Shown here: piece by piece, positions 53,883-62,951 of the stretch | How positions within the stretch are numbered: position 1 is the first letter of the stretch | Layout: the number at the start of each line of letters is the position of its first letter | NCBI GenBank assembly: GCA_963804005.1 | Contig: CAWDOP010000008.1 | Span: forward strand, 124,001 to 188,000 | Direction: 5' to 3' | Length of the DNA stretch: 64,000 bases | DNA from: JAGXRK01 sp963804005 | GTDB taxonomy: Bacteria > Bacteroidota > Ignavibacteria > Ignavibacteriales > Ignavibacteriaceae | Notes under the pieces: model-generated | What the model saw: the letters and a program-made list of their open reading frames with translations, nothing else | Told to the model about the DNA's origin: nothing | Databases searched by the model: none | Program-made: the position numbers and the translations under genes

Positions 53883-53910
53883 GTCCCCTTCGTTCGGAGG
53901 GGATTTTTTT
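53883..53910 (+). terminator. Terminator after the truncated sorting domain
   Basis: TCCCCTT ... AGGGGA hairpin followed by seven T residues, same class as at 45335 and 46941. Confidence 0.6.
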
Positions 53911-54121
53911 ATGAAAGGCTTTTATTGAGGGGGAAGTCTTAATAAAAAATTATTATCCAAACTACTTGAGTGTGACATATCAATAATTTAATTTATTGTT
54001 AGTAATATACTTTCGTATTGATTATTGGTACGTTAAGAATTATTTATTGCAATCAGAGGCATAAGTTGTTCTGTTTTAATTGCCAATTAACTATCTCAAA
54101 AACATTATTTGTGATGGAATT

Positions 54122-55028
54122 ATGAAAAAATATAGTTTGATGATTATTTGTTGTATGGTTTACAGCATTTCAATTTGGGGACAAACGACACTAAATACTT
54201 TTAATTTTCCTGACGATACAATAACCGATCCTCGGGCAATAGGTGAATTGGTAATTAATGAAATGCTTGCCGATCCGGGACCCTTAGATGGAGATGCAAA
54301 TGGTGATGGAATAAGAGATGCTTATGATGATGAGTTTGTTGAAATAATAAACGGCGGATTAAATGCGGTCGATATGTCTAATTACTCATTATCTGATGCA
54401 ACAGAATTACGTCACACATTCCCGCCCGGAACAATATTACCTTCTGGCAAATCTATTGTCGTTTTTGGTGGTGGAACGCCAACCGGAATACCGGGCATTG
54501 TTCAGGTTGCATCAACAGGACAACTTTCATTAATTAATTCAGGTGATGAAGTAATTTTAAAGGATAATTTGGGGACGTTGATTGCATATTATAGTTACAA
54601 CGAGGGAGGTGATCAAGATCAATCGTTGGCAAGATTGCCAGATATTACTGGTCCTGTTTTTGTATTACATACCGAAATTTTATCTAATCCAGTTCCTTAT
54701 TCGCCGGGAAGATATAATACAACCGACATTCCTGTACCTGTAGAACATTTATCTTCACTCCCCTAAGAAATATGAGCTTACTCAGAACTTTCCTAATCCG
54801 TTTAATCCGAATACTACTATAAAGTTTACTTTACCTGAAACAGGAAATGTAAAACTAACTGTTTATAATATGCTCGGACAGGAAATTGCAATACTTGTAA
54901 ACGGAGTTGAAGAAGCAGGCACTCACATCATCAACTTTAATGCAGAAGAATTAAACAGCGGCGTTTATATTTATCGCATTGAGTCTAGTGGATTTAATGA
55001 AGTGAGGAAGATGACGCTAATCAAGTGA
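54122..55028 (+). pseudogene. Lamin-tail-domain Por-secreted protein with a frameshift before the sorting domain
   Basis: The start ATG at 54122 gives a signal peptide (MIICCMVYSISIWGQ) and a lamin-tail (LTD) domain: GELVINEMLADPGPLDGDAN, DEFVEIINGG, VDMSNYSLSDA and PSGKSIVVFGGG. DGDANGDGIRDAYDDE is calcium-site-like. The frame stops at 54766. One base out of frame, PKKYELTQNFPNPFNP continues through a full sorting domain to 55028. The break lies in a CCCC run (54760-54763), where one C too many would explain it. It is either a real loss of the secretion signal or a homopolymer error. Confidence 0.82.
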
Positions 55029-55064
55029 AAGAAACGTAAAAAACGTCAAACGATAAAAATTTAA

Positions 55065-55092
55065 ATCCCCTTCTTTTGGAGGGGATTTTTTT
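55065..55092 (+). terminator. Terminator after the lamin-tail gene
   Basis: ATCCCC-TTCTTTTGGA-GGGGAT followed by a T run. Confidence 0.65.
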
Positions 55093-55097
55093 GTATT

Positions 55098-55130
55098 AAG
55101 TGGAGTCCACCTTCGAGGTGGCCTCCACTT
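55098..55130. repeat. Nested palindrome (cruciform-type repeat)
   Basis: Outer arms AAGTGGAG / CTCCACTT enclose inner arms CCACCT / AGGTGG with a TCG loop. A degraded relative lies at about 45365-45395, and both are followed by ACGGAATGGTCAGTGACAAC, so the repeat unit is longer than the palindrome. Confidence 0.7.
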
Positions 55131-55667
55131 TGCGCATAAATTTTATCGAGCAGTAACGGAATGGTCAGTGACAACTTAGATGTGCAGTTGTGCAACAGAA
55201 ACTTAATCCGCCGTGGTGGACTGTGTAATTTATACTCTCAGCCCTCGATGATCCGTTGGCTAACGGACAAAAAGACAAAGAAGTGCTTTATTAGAGATCC
55301 TTTCACCAATCAAGCGTTTTTATCTTCCATAATTACCAAATACTATATAAAATTAGATTTTCTTCAATTAGCTGTTATTCCTTAGAGTTTGGTTACGGAC
55401 TTAAAGTATTGTTTAGGTGAGTTTTGTAAGTGATTAAAAAATAATGTGTTAGACTATTGACAAATATTGAGAAATTGTGTTAATTTTATTCTGGGCATTA
55501 AGGGAAACTATTTCAAATTATCAACAACGTAATAATTCTTTAAATTTTTCGACTATTTTCGACTGTTTCCTCTATGTTACCTAACTATGGAACTAATCCA
55601 CTAACGGCAGTCATATTGTTAAATAAGTTTTAATTAATATATTTAAAAACATCTACGTGAAGGTGTT

Positions 55668-57728
55668 ATGACAAAATTTGGATTACTTTTTTCAATTTTC
55701 GTTTTAGTTTGTCAGTCAGTTTGGTCGCAGACTTCAGGGGATTTCAGAAGCGTCAAATCGGGAAACTGGAATGACTCTGACACGTGGGAAAGATATAAAG
55801 GTTCAAAATGGGTTTCATCAGGTTCTATCCCAACCGACGTAAATGCAAATAATATTATAATCCAAAACGGACATACAGTTACAGTCAGTGATAATCGAAC
55901 TGCTGACCAAATTACAATAGATGCGGGTGGACAAGCTACGGTTAGCCCAGGCATTACCTGGACTATTGCAGATGGAACCGGAATTGATTTAATAATTAGT
56001 GGAGCCCTCATTAATTCCGGAGTGATTGTTTATGAATCTAACAATACTAATGCGTACGTTGTAAACGGGGCTACTTACATACATTCTTACAATGGAGGGA
56101 CAATCCCAACAGTTACGTGGGAGGCAAATTCAACTTGTTTGATTACAGGTATAACTTCTACACTTCCTACCGGAATGAATCAAACATTTGGACATTTAAC
56201 GTGGGACTGTCCAGAGCAAACAACTTCAGATCCGCTTACCAGTCTTTTTACTGTAAATGGTAATTTTACTATTAACAGCACTGGTGAATCTCAGCTCAAA
56301 CTTGCAGAAGGGACGACTAACATTGCCAAAAATTATTCCCAAACAGGAGGTTCAATCAGGCTTGCAGGCGGTACTTCAGCATCATTAAATGTTGGTGGAA
56401 ATTTTTCTCTTAGCGATGGAACTTTTCTTATGTCCGATGGTGCTGCCACAGGAACATTAAATGTTGCAGGTAACTTTTCTCATACTGGCGGAACCATTAC
56501 CGAAACATCAACAGGAAATGGATCAATTGTTTTTAATGGCACGAAGAACCAAGACTTTACAGGCGGTGGGACAGTCTCTAATACAATTTATTTTACAATT
56601 AACAATCCTGCAGGCATAACATTACTATCTTCTGTCACCTTCCCTTCCGCATTAACTATAACGAATGGAAATATTACTACAGGATCAAATGCTTTGACAT
56701 TAGGTAGTGCTGCATCTTTAATTGGAGAGGCTGCGGGAAAATATATTATTGGGAATGTTGTTAACACGCAAACTTTAGGAACAAACTCTTCAAACTTTAG
56801 CGGTTTGGGTATCTCTCTTGATGCCGGTACAGATGATATTGGTACAGTTACTGTAACAAGAGTATCCGGTTCAAACGGAGCAGTTACTTTTGACGGTAAA
56901 ACCGGTATTAACAGAAACTGGACAATTACTTCCGATAATCCTCCGACTAACGGAAGAATTCTTTCGTTATCCTGGGTTTCAGACGACGATAATAACAAAG
57001 ATCTAACATCTGCTCAAATTTGGAAAAGCACTGATGTCGGTTCTTCCTGGTTCAAAGTTGGTTCTCAGCAAGATGCGTCAGGAACAAGAACAGTTAGCAC
57101 AAGTGTTAATTCTTTCTCAATCTTTACTGTCTCCGATGGCGCAAATCCTCTCCCCGTCGAGCTCTCATCATTCTCAGCCTCCGTAATTGGTGCTGCTATT
57201 AAGCTAAGCTGGAGAACGGAAACGGAAGTTAATAATTATGGGTTTGAGATTCTTAGACAAGGTCACACTTCGACTGCGCTCAGTGTGACAGATTGGGAGA
57301 AGATTGGTTTTGTAGAAGGTTATGGTAATTCTAATTCTCCTAAAGATTATTCTTTTACTGATGCGAGGGTTCTCTCAGGAACTTATTCTTATCGTCTAAA
57401 ACAAATTGACATCGACGGACAGTTTGAATATTCGAAAACAATTGAAGTTAATCTTGGTGCTCCTAATAAATATGAGCTTGCTCAGAATTTTCCTAATCCG
57501 TTTAATCCAAACACGTCGATAAAGTTTACTTTGCCGGAAACGGGAACTGTAAAACTAACTGTTTACAATATGCTCGGTCAGGAAATTGCAACTCTTGTTA
57601 ACGGAGTTAAAGAAGCAGGCACACATATCATCAACTTTGATGCAGAAGGACTGAACAGCGGAATTTATATGTATCGGATTGAGTCCAATGGATTTAACGA
57701 AGTAAGGAAGATGACGCTGATTAAGTAA
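55668..57728 (+). CDS. Por-secreted beta-rich adhesin-like protein, paralogue 3
   Basis: This 686-residue protein has the same build as paralogues 1 and 2: signal peptide (FVLVCQSVWSQ), GNWNDSDTWERYKGSKW module, beta repeats (GGNFSLSDGTF, GNFSHTGGTI), PLPVELSSFSAS linker and sorting domain. The central region differs: residues about 300-480 (NPAGITLLSSVTFP ... RVSGSNGAVTFDG) have no counterpart in the other two. Its linker carries a palindrome-derived segment (RQGHTSTALSVTD) where the others have SQMSNVKSETD. No enzyme motif is visible. Confidence 0.87.
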   Translation: MTKFGLLFSIFVLVCQSVWSQTSGDFRSVKSGNWNDSDTWERYKGSKWVSSGSIPTDVNANNIIIQNGHTVTVSDNRTADQITIDAGGQATVSPGITWTIADGTGIDLIISGALINSGVIVYESNNTNAYVVNGATYIHSYNGGTIPTVTWEANSTCLITGITSTLPTGMNQTFGHLTWDCPEQTTSDPLTSLFTVNGNFTINSTGESQLKLAEGTTNIAKNYSQTGGSIRLAGGTSASLNVGGNFSLSDGTFLMSDGAATGTLNVAGNFSHTGGTITETSTGNGSIVFNGTKNQDFTGGGTVSNTIYFTINNPAGITLLSSVTFPSALTITNGNITTGSNALTLGSAASLIGEAAGKYIIGNVVNTQTLGTNSSNFSGLGISLDAGTDDIGTVTVTRVSGSNGAVTFDGKTGINRNWTITSDNPPTNGRILSLSWVSDDDNNKDLTSAQIWKSTDVGSSWFKVGSQQDASGTRTVSTSVNSFSIFTVSDGANPLPVELSSFSASVIGAAIKLSWRTETEVNNYGFEILRQGHTSTALSVTDWEKIGFVEGYGNSNSPKDYSFTDARVLSGTYSYRLKQIDIDGQFEYSKTIEVNLGAPNKYELAQNFPNPFNPNTSIKFTLPETGTVKLTVYNMLGQEIATLVNGVKEAGTHIINFDAEGLNSGIYMYRIESNGFNEVRKMTLIK
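57262..57289. repeat. In-frame GTCACACT palindrome in the linker of paralogue 3
   Basis: GTCACACT-TCGACTGCGCTC-AGTGTGAC, perfect 8-bp arms, lies wholly inside the coding frame and encodes HTSTALSVT. It sits at the same linker position as the different repeat in paralogues 1 and 2. Confidence 0.8.
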
Positions 57729-57815
57729 GAAACGTCAAATGTGAAACGACAAATCTGCCGAGGCGGATTGCGAAAATCATTACTTACGAGACAGCCCATT
57801 TTTATTTTAAAAATT

Positions 57816-59312
57816 CTATAAATCTTCTATCAATTCGCTGCCCTTAGGTTTAGGCAAATAAAATTTAACAGGTTTAATTTTTCCTTTACTGTCTTTAACT
57901 GCTTTAATTTTCTTTCTAATTATAACGCTGTGCTCAATAAAAATTCCGTCTTCTATAATAGATCCGAAAATATAGCTTGTTCCTTTGATAAGTACATTCT
58001 TTCCAATTTGCAGAGGATGATCATTACTTCCGGTCATATTAACGCTGGATTCAATTCTTGAATTATCACCGATATTAATATTGCCCTTGATAATATCGCC
58101 CCAAAGGATTTCTACATTATCACCAATCTTAAAAGTCTGCCCAGGAAAAGTAGAAAGGTGAACATTTTCCCAAATCTTGCAGTTCTTTCCGAAAATAATT
58201 TTCCCATCAACAAAAACATTTTTATGTAATTCAACATTGTAATGCAGGTCAACATCTGCACCTATGAAAACACCTTTACCGATTTTAACATCAAGCGGGA
58301 CACCTTTTTTATCCTGTTCCAGGAGTTGTTCAACAACTTTATCGTGAATAAAAAAATCGTCCGGATCGTCAATCTCAATTATATCTTTCAGTTTTTCATA
58401 AACTTGTACACGAGCAATCGCTTCCATTTCTTTCAGTACGGATTTATTATTGAACCCCATCACGACATAAGGTTCTTCCGGACTAACAGCAGCAACAGAA
58501 TAACCGCTTTTATTAAACAGGTCAATCAGCTCGGTTATATAAATTTCATTCTGAACGTTATCGCTGGAAAGCTTGTTAACAAGTTCAATCAGGTTATTAA
58601 ACTTAAATGCATACACACCTGAGTTAAACTCATTATTGCGAATTAGTTCATCTTTTGTATAAGAATAATTTCTTCCTTTATATTTTACCACACAAGGCTC
58701 ACCATCTGAAAGAGCCATAATGTCTTTGTATTCCATAATCTGAATTACATTGCCTTTATCATTTCCCGAAGTATTTCCCTTAATATCATTTTCCTTAACA
58801 CGAATAATTCTGCCGTAATAATTTTCGTGGGGATTGCCCTCATAAATTCCTGTAAGAACTATCATATCAGAATTTGAATCAATAAAATCCTTGCGGAATT
58901 TTTTCATTGTTGTGCTGTTCAGAAGTCCCATATCACCTGGAAGAACATACACAATTCCGTCAACGGGATTTTTCTTAAAACTTTTTAGCGCAATCTGTAC
59001 AGCGTGTCCGGTTCCATTTTGAAATTCCTGATAAGCAAAAATATTTTGTTCTTTTTTGCCGATAACTTCCATCACATCAATAGCTTTAATACCAACGACA
59101 ATTACCGTATTAACACCTTTAATACCCTTTTTGCAGGCATTGTAAACACGTTCAACTGTTGGTATGCCCCAGATTTTGTGAAGCATTTTTGATTTTTGCG
59201 ATTTTATTCTTTTGCCATGACCTGCGGCAAGAATAATTGCAACTTCATTAGAAGAATTAAATCCGGATGATAATTCTGATAGTTTATTTATAATTCCATT
59301 ATTGGCAGACAT
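57816..59312 (-). CDS. GlmU-like nucleotidyltransferase with left-handed beta-helix
   Basis: In this 498-residue protein the N-terminal NTP-transferase domain has VAIILAAGHGKRIKSQKSKM (GxGxR ... K), YVLPGDMGLL (for the usual GD) and EFNSGVYAF. The C-terminal part has hexapeptide-like left-handed helix repeats (IGKGVFIGADVDL, ILWGDIIKGNINIGDNSRI). The layout matches GlmU (GlcNAc-1-phosphate uridyltransferase), but the usual GTRM is GKRI, and the acetyltransferase His motif is not evident. It may act as a sugar-1-phosphate nucleotidyltransferase only. It is convergent with paralogue 3. Confidence 0.82.
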   Translation of the reverse strand: MSANNGIINKLSELSSGFNSSNEVAIILAAGHGKRIKSQKSKMLHKIWGIPTVERVYNACKKGIKGVNTVIVVGIKAIDVMEVIGKKEQNIFAYQEFQNGTGHAVQIALKSFKKNPVDGIVYVLPGDMGLLNSTTMKKFRKDFIDSNSDMIVLTGIYEGNPHENYYGRIIRVKENDIKGNTSGNDKGNVIQIMEYKDIMALSDGEPCVVKYKGRNYSYTKDELIRNNEFNSGVYAFKFNNLIELVNKLSSDNVQNEIYITELIDLFNKSGYSVAAVSPEEPYVVMGFNNKSVLKEMEAIARVQVYEKLKDIIEIDDPDDFFIHDKVVEQLLEQDKKGVPLDVKIGKGVFIGADVDLHYNVELHKNVFVDGKIIFGKNCKIWENVHLSTFPGQTFKIGDNVEILWGDIIKGNINIGDNSRIESSVNMTGSNDHPLQIGKNVLIKGTSYIFGSIIEDGIFIEHSVIIRKKIKAVKDSKGKIKPVKFYLPKPKGSELIEDL

Positions 59313-59576
59313 TAGTTAAAGCTCCAATTAGTGATATAATCACACATAAAAATTAATGATTGAGTATTCGAACTGCAAAATATAACTTTAATCTGAATCT
59401 TTTATTACTAAAACAAGAAATAACTTTATCATATTTTTAGTTGCCATAATTTTCTTATTTTTACTACGTTTATTAAATAATTAGAAAATTTACAACCACA
59501 AGTAACAATAGACCTGAATCCCGATAAATCGGAATGAACTTGAACTTTTTTACAAATCAATGAAAGGAACCTTTTA
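59313..59576. other. Divergent intergenic region
   Basis: AT-rich region between two divergent genes. It must contain both promoters, but no clear -35/-10 pair or operator stands out. AAAGGAACC just before 59577 is the ribosome binding site of the rightward gene. Confidence 0.4.
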
Positions 59577-60035
59577 ATGAAAACACGCTGGATTCTTATT
59601 ACTGCATTATTCGTTTTATTATCTGTATCGTCTTATTCTCAAACACGTGGATTTGGTGTAGGAGTAATTGTCGGCGAACCAACCGGACTTACTGCAAAAT
59701 ACTGGCTATCGAGTCAGAACGCTCTTGATTTTGGACTCGGTTACTCTTTTGTAAACAGAGGAAGGATGCATTTTCATATGGATTATTTATTCCATCATAA
59801 AAATATTTTCCGTGCAGAAGAAAATTTCGCATTGTACTATGGACCCGGATTTCGACTAAAAACAATTGAAGGCGATGATGCACGTTTAGGTATCCGGTTT
59901 GGAGTGGGTCTTGTCTGGCTTCCAAGAAGTGCACCTATTGATGTGTTTGTTGAAATTGCTCCCTTACTCGACATAATTCCTGCCACAGAATTTAGTGTTA
60001 ATGCGGGATTAGGATTCAGGTTTTTCTTTAATTGA
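59577..60035 (+). CDS. Small outer-membrane beta-barrel-like protein (DUF3996-like)
   Basis: This 152-residue protein has a signal peptide (FVLLSVSSYSQT). Alternating amphipathic strands (GFGVGVIVGEPTGLTAKYWL, ALDFGLGYSFVN, LGIRFGVGLVWLP) follow, with a terminal phenylalanine-rich strand, GLGFRFFFN, as in outer-membrane proteins. The pattern resembles the DUF3996 family; its function is unknown. It is convergent with, and overlaps by 8 bases, the O-antigen ligase-like gene. Confidence 0.78.
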   Translation: MKTRWILITALFVLLSVSSYSQTRGFGVGVIVGEPTGLTAKYWLSSQNALDFGLGYSFVNRGRMHFHMDYLFHHKNIFRAEENFALYYGPGFRLKTIEGDDARLGIRFGVGLVWLPRSAPIDVFVEIAPLLDIIPATEFSVNAGLGFRFFFN

Positions 60036-61200
60036 TTTGATTTTTATGATGAATTGAAGACGATGTTGTAATTAAAAAAACAAATACTATTGACAGAACA
60101 GGAGAAAATATAAATCCCGCTGTTAATCCTGATGCAATTAGTAACAAAGTTGCAGCAAAAATACCTGTTGCAACTTTTTTATTTTCTTCAGTAATTTTTT
60201 CCCTTCTAAGATTTTTTAGAGAGATGAAAAGGAAATAAAAAAGTAAAACTATAAAAGCACATAAACCCAGAAAGCCGCTTTCAAAATAAATCTGTAAAAA
60301 ATCATTATGCCAGCCTCCTATATCTTTATCAGCAAATTCATCTTTAAAAGGAAATATATGGTTGAATGTTCTTGGTCCGAAACCAAAAAGCGGATGTTCA
60401 AACATTATTTCTTTAGCACCTTTGAATAAAATATCTCTGTCTGAAAGCTGTGTGGGATTTTCCATTCTGCTCTGTAAAGATGCTCTATCATTATTTTCAA
60501 ATGATATAAATGATATTATTATTGTCAGAACAACTGTGATTAAAACAATTTTTAATTTAATATGTTTTAAAACGACTGCTGTGAGAAAAACGATTATAGC
60601 GAATGCGATGTTGGCTCTTCCAAGCGATGTAATCATCGCAGCTGACAGAATAGATAGGATTATTCCCCACAAATACTGGTTGTAATTTTTTACTATGTTT
60701 TTTCTATAGAAAAGTGCTAGTCCGAATGCTGCTAATATATAAGATGAAAATGCCGCATAGCCCGAAGAAAAGGATTGTGCTCTTTCATCAATGCTGAGAT
60801 TAAATTTTATAAGTCCTATATATGCATTTACTGCGGCTCCAACTACAAAGAAGAAAACAACATTTGCAAGATCTTTATCATTATAAGTTTTAAGATAAAA
60901 GCTGAGAGCAAAAAAGCTCAGGTAAAAAAGTGCTTCCTTATAAAATGACTCGCTGCTTGATGCGGAATACTCAGAAAAGATAATGGAAAATAACCTGATA
61001 ATTCCAAAAGTAATAATTATATAAGTTAGTGTATCAACAGCTTTTATCTTTTCAGAATTCTTTTCGAACAGCCACATTAAAAAGATTACAGCCGCAAAAA
61101 GCTGCAGAAAGAATAGAGATAGAACATAGCTTAAAGATAATCCGGCAATTACTAGTATTGAAATTTTATTATTGAATTTAGAAGTGATTTGCATAATCAA
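60028..61200 (-). CDS. O-antigen ligase / Wzy-like membrane protein
   Basis: This 390-residue protein has about eleven to twelve membrane segments. The Wzy_C-type periplasmic loop is PLFGFGPRTFNHIFP ... GGWHNDFLQIYFESGFLG (HN ... E-x-G motif, near residues 272-306), the signature of O-antigen ligases and polymerases. It probably joins or polymerises a surface glycan on lipid carriers, in line with the other glycan genes of the window. Which glycan it handles cannot be said. Confidence 0.87.
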   Translation of the reverse strand: MIMQITSKFNNKISILVIAGLSLSYVLSLFFLQLFAAVIFLMWLFEKNSEKIKAVDTLTYIIITFGIIRLFSIIFSEYSASSSESFYKEALFYLSFFALSFYLKTYNDKDLANVVFFFVVGAAVNAYIGLIKFNLSIDERAQSFSSGYAAFSSYILAAFGLALFYRKNIVKNYNQYLWGIILSILSAAMITSLGRANIAFAIIVFLTAVVLKHIKLKIVLITVVLTIIISFISFENNDRASLQSRMENPTQLSDRDILFKGAKEIMFEHPLFGFGPRTFNHIFPFKDEFADKDIGGWHNDFLQIYFESGFLGLCAFIVLLFYFLFISLKNLRREKITEENKKVATGIFAATLLLIASGLTAGFIFSPVLSIVFVFLITTSSSIHHKNQIN

Positions 61201-61291
61201 TTTTTACTGATCCCGAAACTACATTTCATAAAGTTTGATCAAAATTTTCTTAATTCATCTTCTCAAGATATCTAGTTAGCTATCTGGAATT

Positions 61292-62296
61292 TCAAAGAAA
61301 CGGATTATCCGGAATGTTCCTTAATCCGCAGCCTCCTGCAATGTTAATTTTATCAAACTCGTGCAAGTCGGTTAAATTAATAATATGAATTTTAGAATTT
61401 ATTTTGAAACCTGAATCAAATATCAAGAAATCACTTGTGATAGCAAAACGATAAAGGGATAATCCACCAAAAGTTTTTAGAATTTCTTCATTTTTTATAT
61501 CAAAAATATTTAATGATGCTGTTTCCGTTGAATTTTTATTCTCTTCAATAAGAGTTGAATAGATAAACAGTGATTTGCCGGGTATCCATTCAACTTCATT
61601 TATTTTATGATCCGTTTCTTTTAAAAATATTTTCTTTTTGTTTTTATAATCCCGTACAAAGATCGAATCTGAAACACTAAATATCTTATATCTTCCGTTA
61701 TAAGAAGTTGATTTTATTTCCTTTAATTTAAATTTGGGATATCCGCTTATCAAAAGATCAAAGGTTTCTGATTGATCTGTTAATATTTTTCCGAATTGAT
61801 TGTATAACTGCTTATTCTGAATTATGTACGTGTTTATTTTAGGATCGAATGAATTTATGGCAAGATTAAAATTTCCTTCATCGCTCCAAAAAGCATAAAT
61901 CTGAATTGCGTTTCCCAAATCTCTTATTAGAGATATTTCTTTTGTTTCAGCATCAATCCTGTAAAGTTTAGCTTTTTCTACAAAAGGGAAAGAGCCTGCA
62001 AGGCCGAATCTTCTTGCAGTTATAAAGAATGTTGTTTTAAAATCTTCCGAATTAATAAGATCAATTACTTTTTCACTTCTGCTATTCCAGACTCTGGTTA
62101 ATTTTTTGCTGCTGAAGTTATACTTGTAAACTCCGGGATTCAATTCTGTATTTCCTACAAAATAAAATGTTTCCGGAGAGGGAAATATATTTTCATTCTC
62201 GGAATTGCCGTTGCCAGGTAAATGATCTTCTGCATTATCGGTACAGTTCAATAAAATAAAGCTGATGAGCAACGTATTTATTATTGTTTTAACCAA
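61292..62296 (-). CDS. Predicted lipoprotein, beta-propeller-like
   Basis: This 334-residue protein has a type II signal peptide with lipobox LLNC (Cys18). An Asn/Glu-rich spacer follows, then repeated beta segments such as FYFVGNTELNPGVYKYNFSS, KAKLYRIDAETKEISL-like strands and LNIFDIKNEEILKTFGG. These suggest a WD40/TolB-like propeller. No family was recognised. The start overlaps the site-2 protease stop by 8 bases, so it is probably cotranscribed. Confidence 0.7.
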   Translation of the reverse strand: MVKTIINTLLISFILLNCTDNAEDHLPGNGNSENENIFPSPETFYFVGNTELNPGVYKYNFSSKKLTRVWNSRSEKVIDLINSEDFKTTFFITARRFGLAGSFPFVEKAKLYRIDAETKEISLIRDLGNAIQIYAFWSDEGNFNLAINSFDPKINTYIIQNKQLYNQFGKILTDQSETFDLLISGYPKFKLKEIKSTSYNGRYKIFSVSDSIFVRDYKNKKKIFLKETDHKINEVEWIPGKSLFIYSTLIEENKNSTETASLNIFDIKNEEILKTFGGLSLYRFAITSDFLIFDSGFKINSKIHIINLTDLHEFDKINIAGGCGLRNIPDNPFL

Positions 62297-62948
62297 CCGA
62301 CATTCCCGTTAATGAAAGAAGAAAACTAATAATGAAATTTATCATTCCGAAAAAATATTTCCACAGTGGACTGTAAATAAATAAGAACAATATTATTGTT
62401 CCGTAAAAACCTATGCCGAGATATTTTGCGGTGTATTGATTTGGAAATAAATCAAACAAAATGTGTGAACCATCTAACGGCGGAATCGGAAGAAGATTAA
62501 ATGCAAAAAGAAAAATATTAAAGAACACACCATACCAGAGCAGGTTGATAACTATTCCCGAGGATGTTAACTGAAAATTATAAAACAAAGACAGCATAAG
62601 AGCAAAAACAATTGCAAGAACAAAGTTTGATAGTGGTCCCGCAAAAGAAACTATTGCATCATCTTTTAAAGGATTTTTAAAATTGTTTCTGTTAACGGGA
62701 ACAGGTTTTGCCCAACCAATCAGTAAAAATCCCGAGGCAAATGATGCAAACGGCATTATAACCGAACCGACAATATCCAGATGTTTAATCGGGTTTAGTG
62801 TAAGCCTTCCGGCATTTTTTGCTGTGCTGTCACCCTTTTTATAAGCAGTGAAAGCATGAGCAAGTTCGTGCACTGTCAGCGACAAAAGGAAAATCGGAAT
62901 GAACAATAAAAATGAAATCAGTCTCTCGCTTACCTGAATATTTTCCAA
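62289..62948 (-). CDS. Site-2 protease family (M50) membrane metalloprotease
   Basis: This 219-residue protein has five to six membrane helices. The zinc motif is TVHELAHAFTAYKKGD (HExxH, near residue 26). The second motif, LLPIPPLDGSHILF, holds the conserved PxDG aspartate. It lacks PDZ or CBS domains, like the short YwhC/Rip3-type members. Substrate unknown. It lies 3 bases after xerD in the same direction. Confidence 0.9.
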   Translation of the reverse strand: MENIQVSERLISFLLFIPIFLLSLTVHELAHAFTAYKKGDSTAKNAGRLTLNPIKHLDIVGSVIMPFASFASGFLLIGWAKPVPVNRNNFKNPLKDDAIVSFAGPLSNFVLAIVFALMLSLFYNFQLTSSGIVINLLWYGVFFNIFLFAFNLLPIPPLDGSHILFDLFPNQYTAKYLGIGFYGTIILFLFIYSPLWKYFFGMINFIISFLLSLTGMSVG

Positions 62949-62951
62949 ATC

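Larger units (their letters stand above)
55029..55667 (+). promoter_or_regulatory. Terminator, cruciform repeat, promoter and leader, copy 3
   Basis: No gene is visible. A terminator hairpin is at 55065-55092 and a cruciform repeat at 55098-55130. Next comes a diverged copy of the leader found at 46883 and 49957: TTGACA at 55457-55462, TAATTT at 55481-55486 (same 18-base spacer), then GACTG ... CAGTC arms before the ATG at 55668. Confidence 0.65.
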
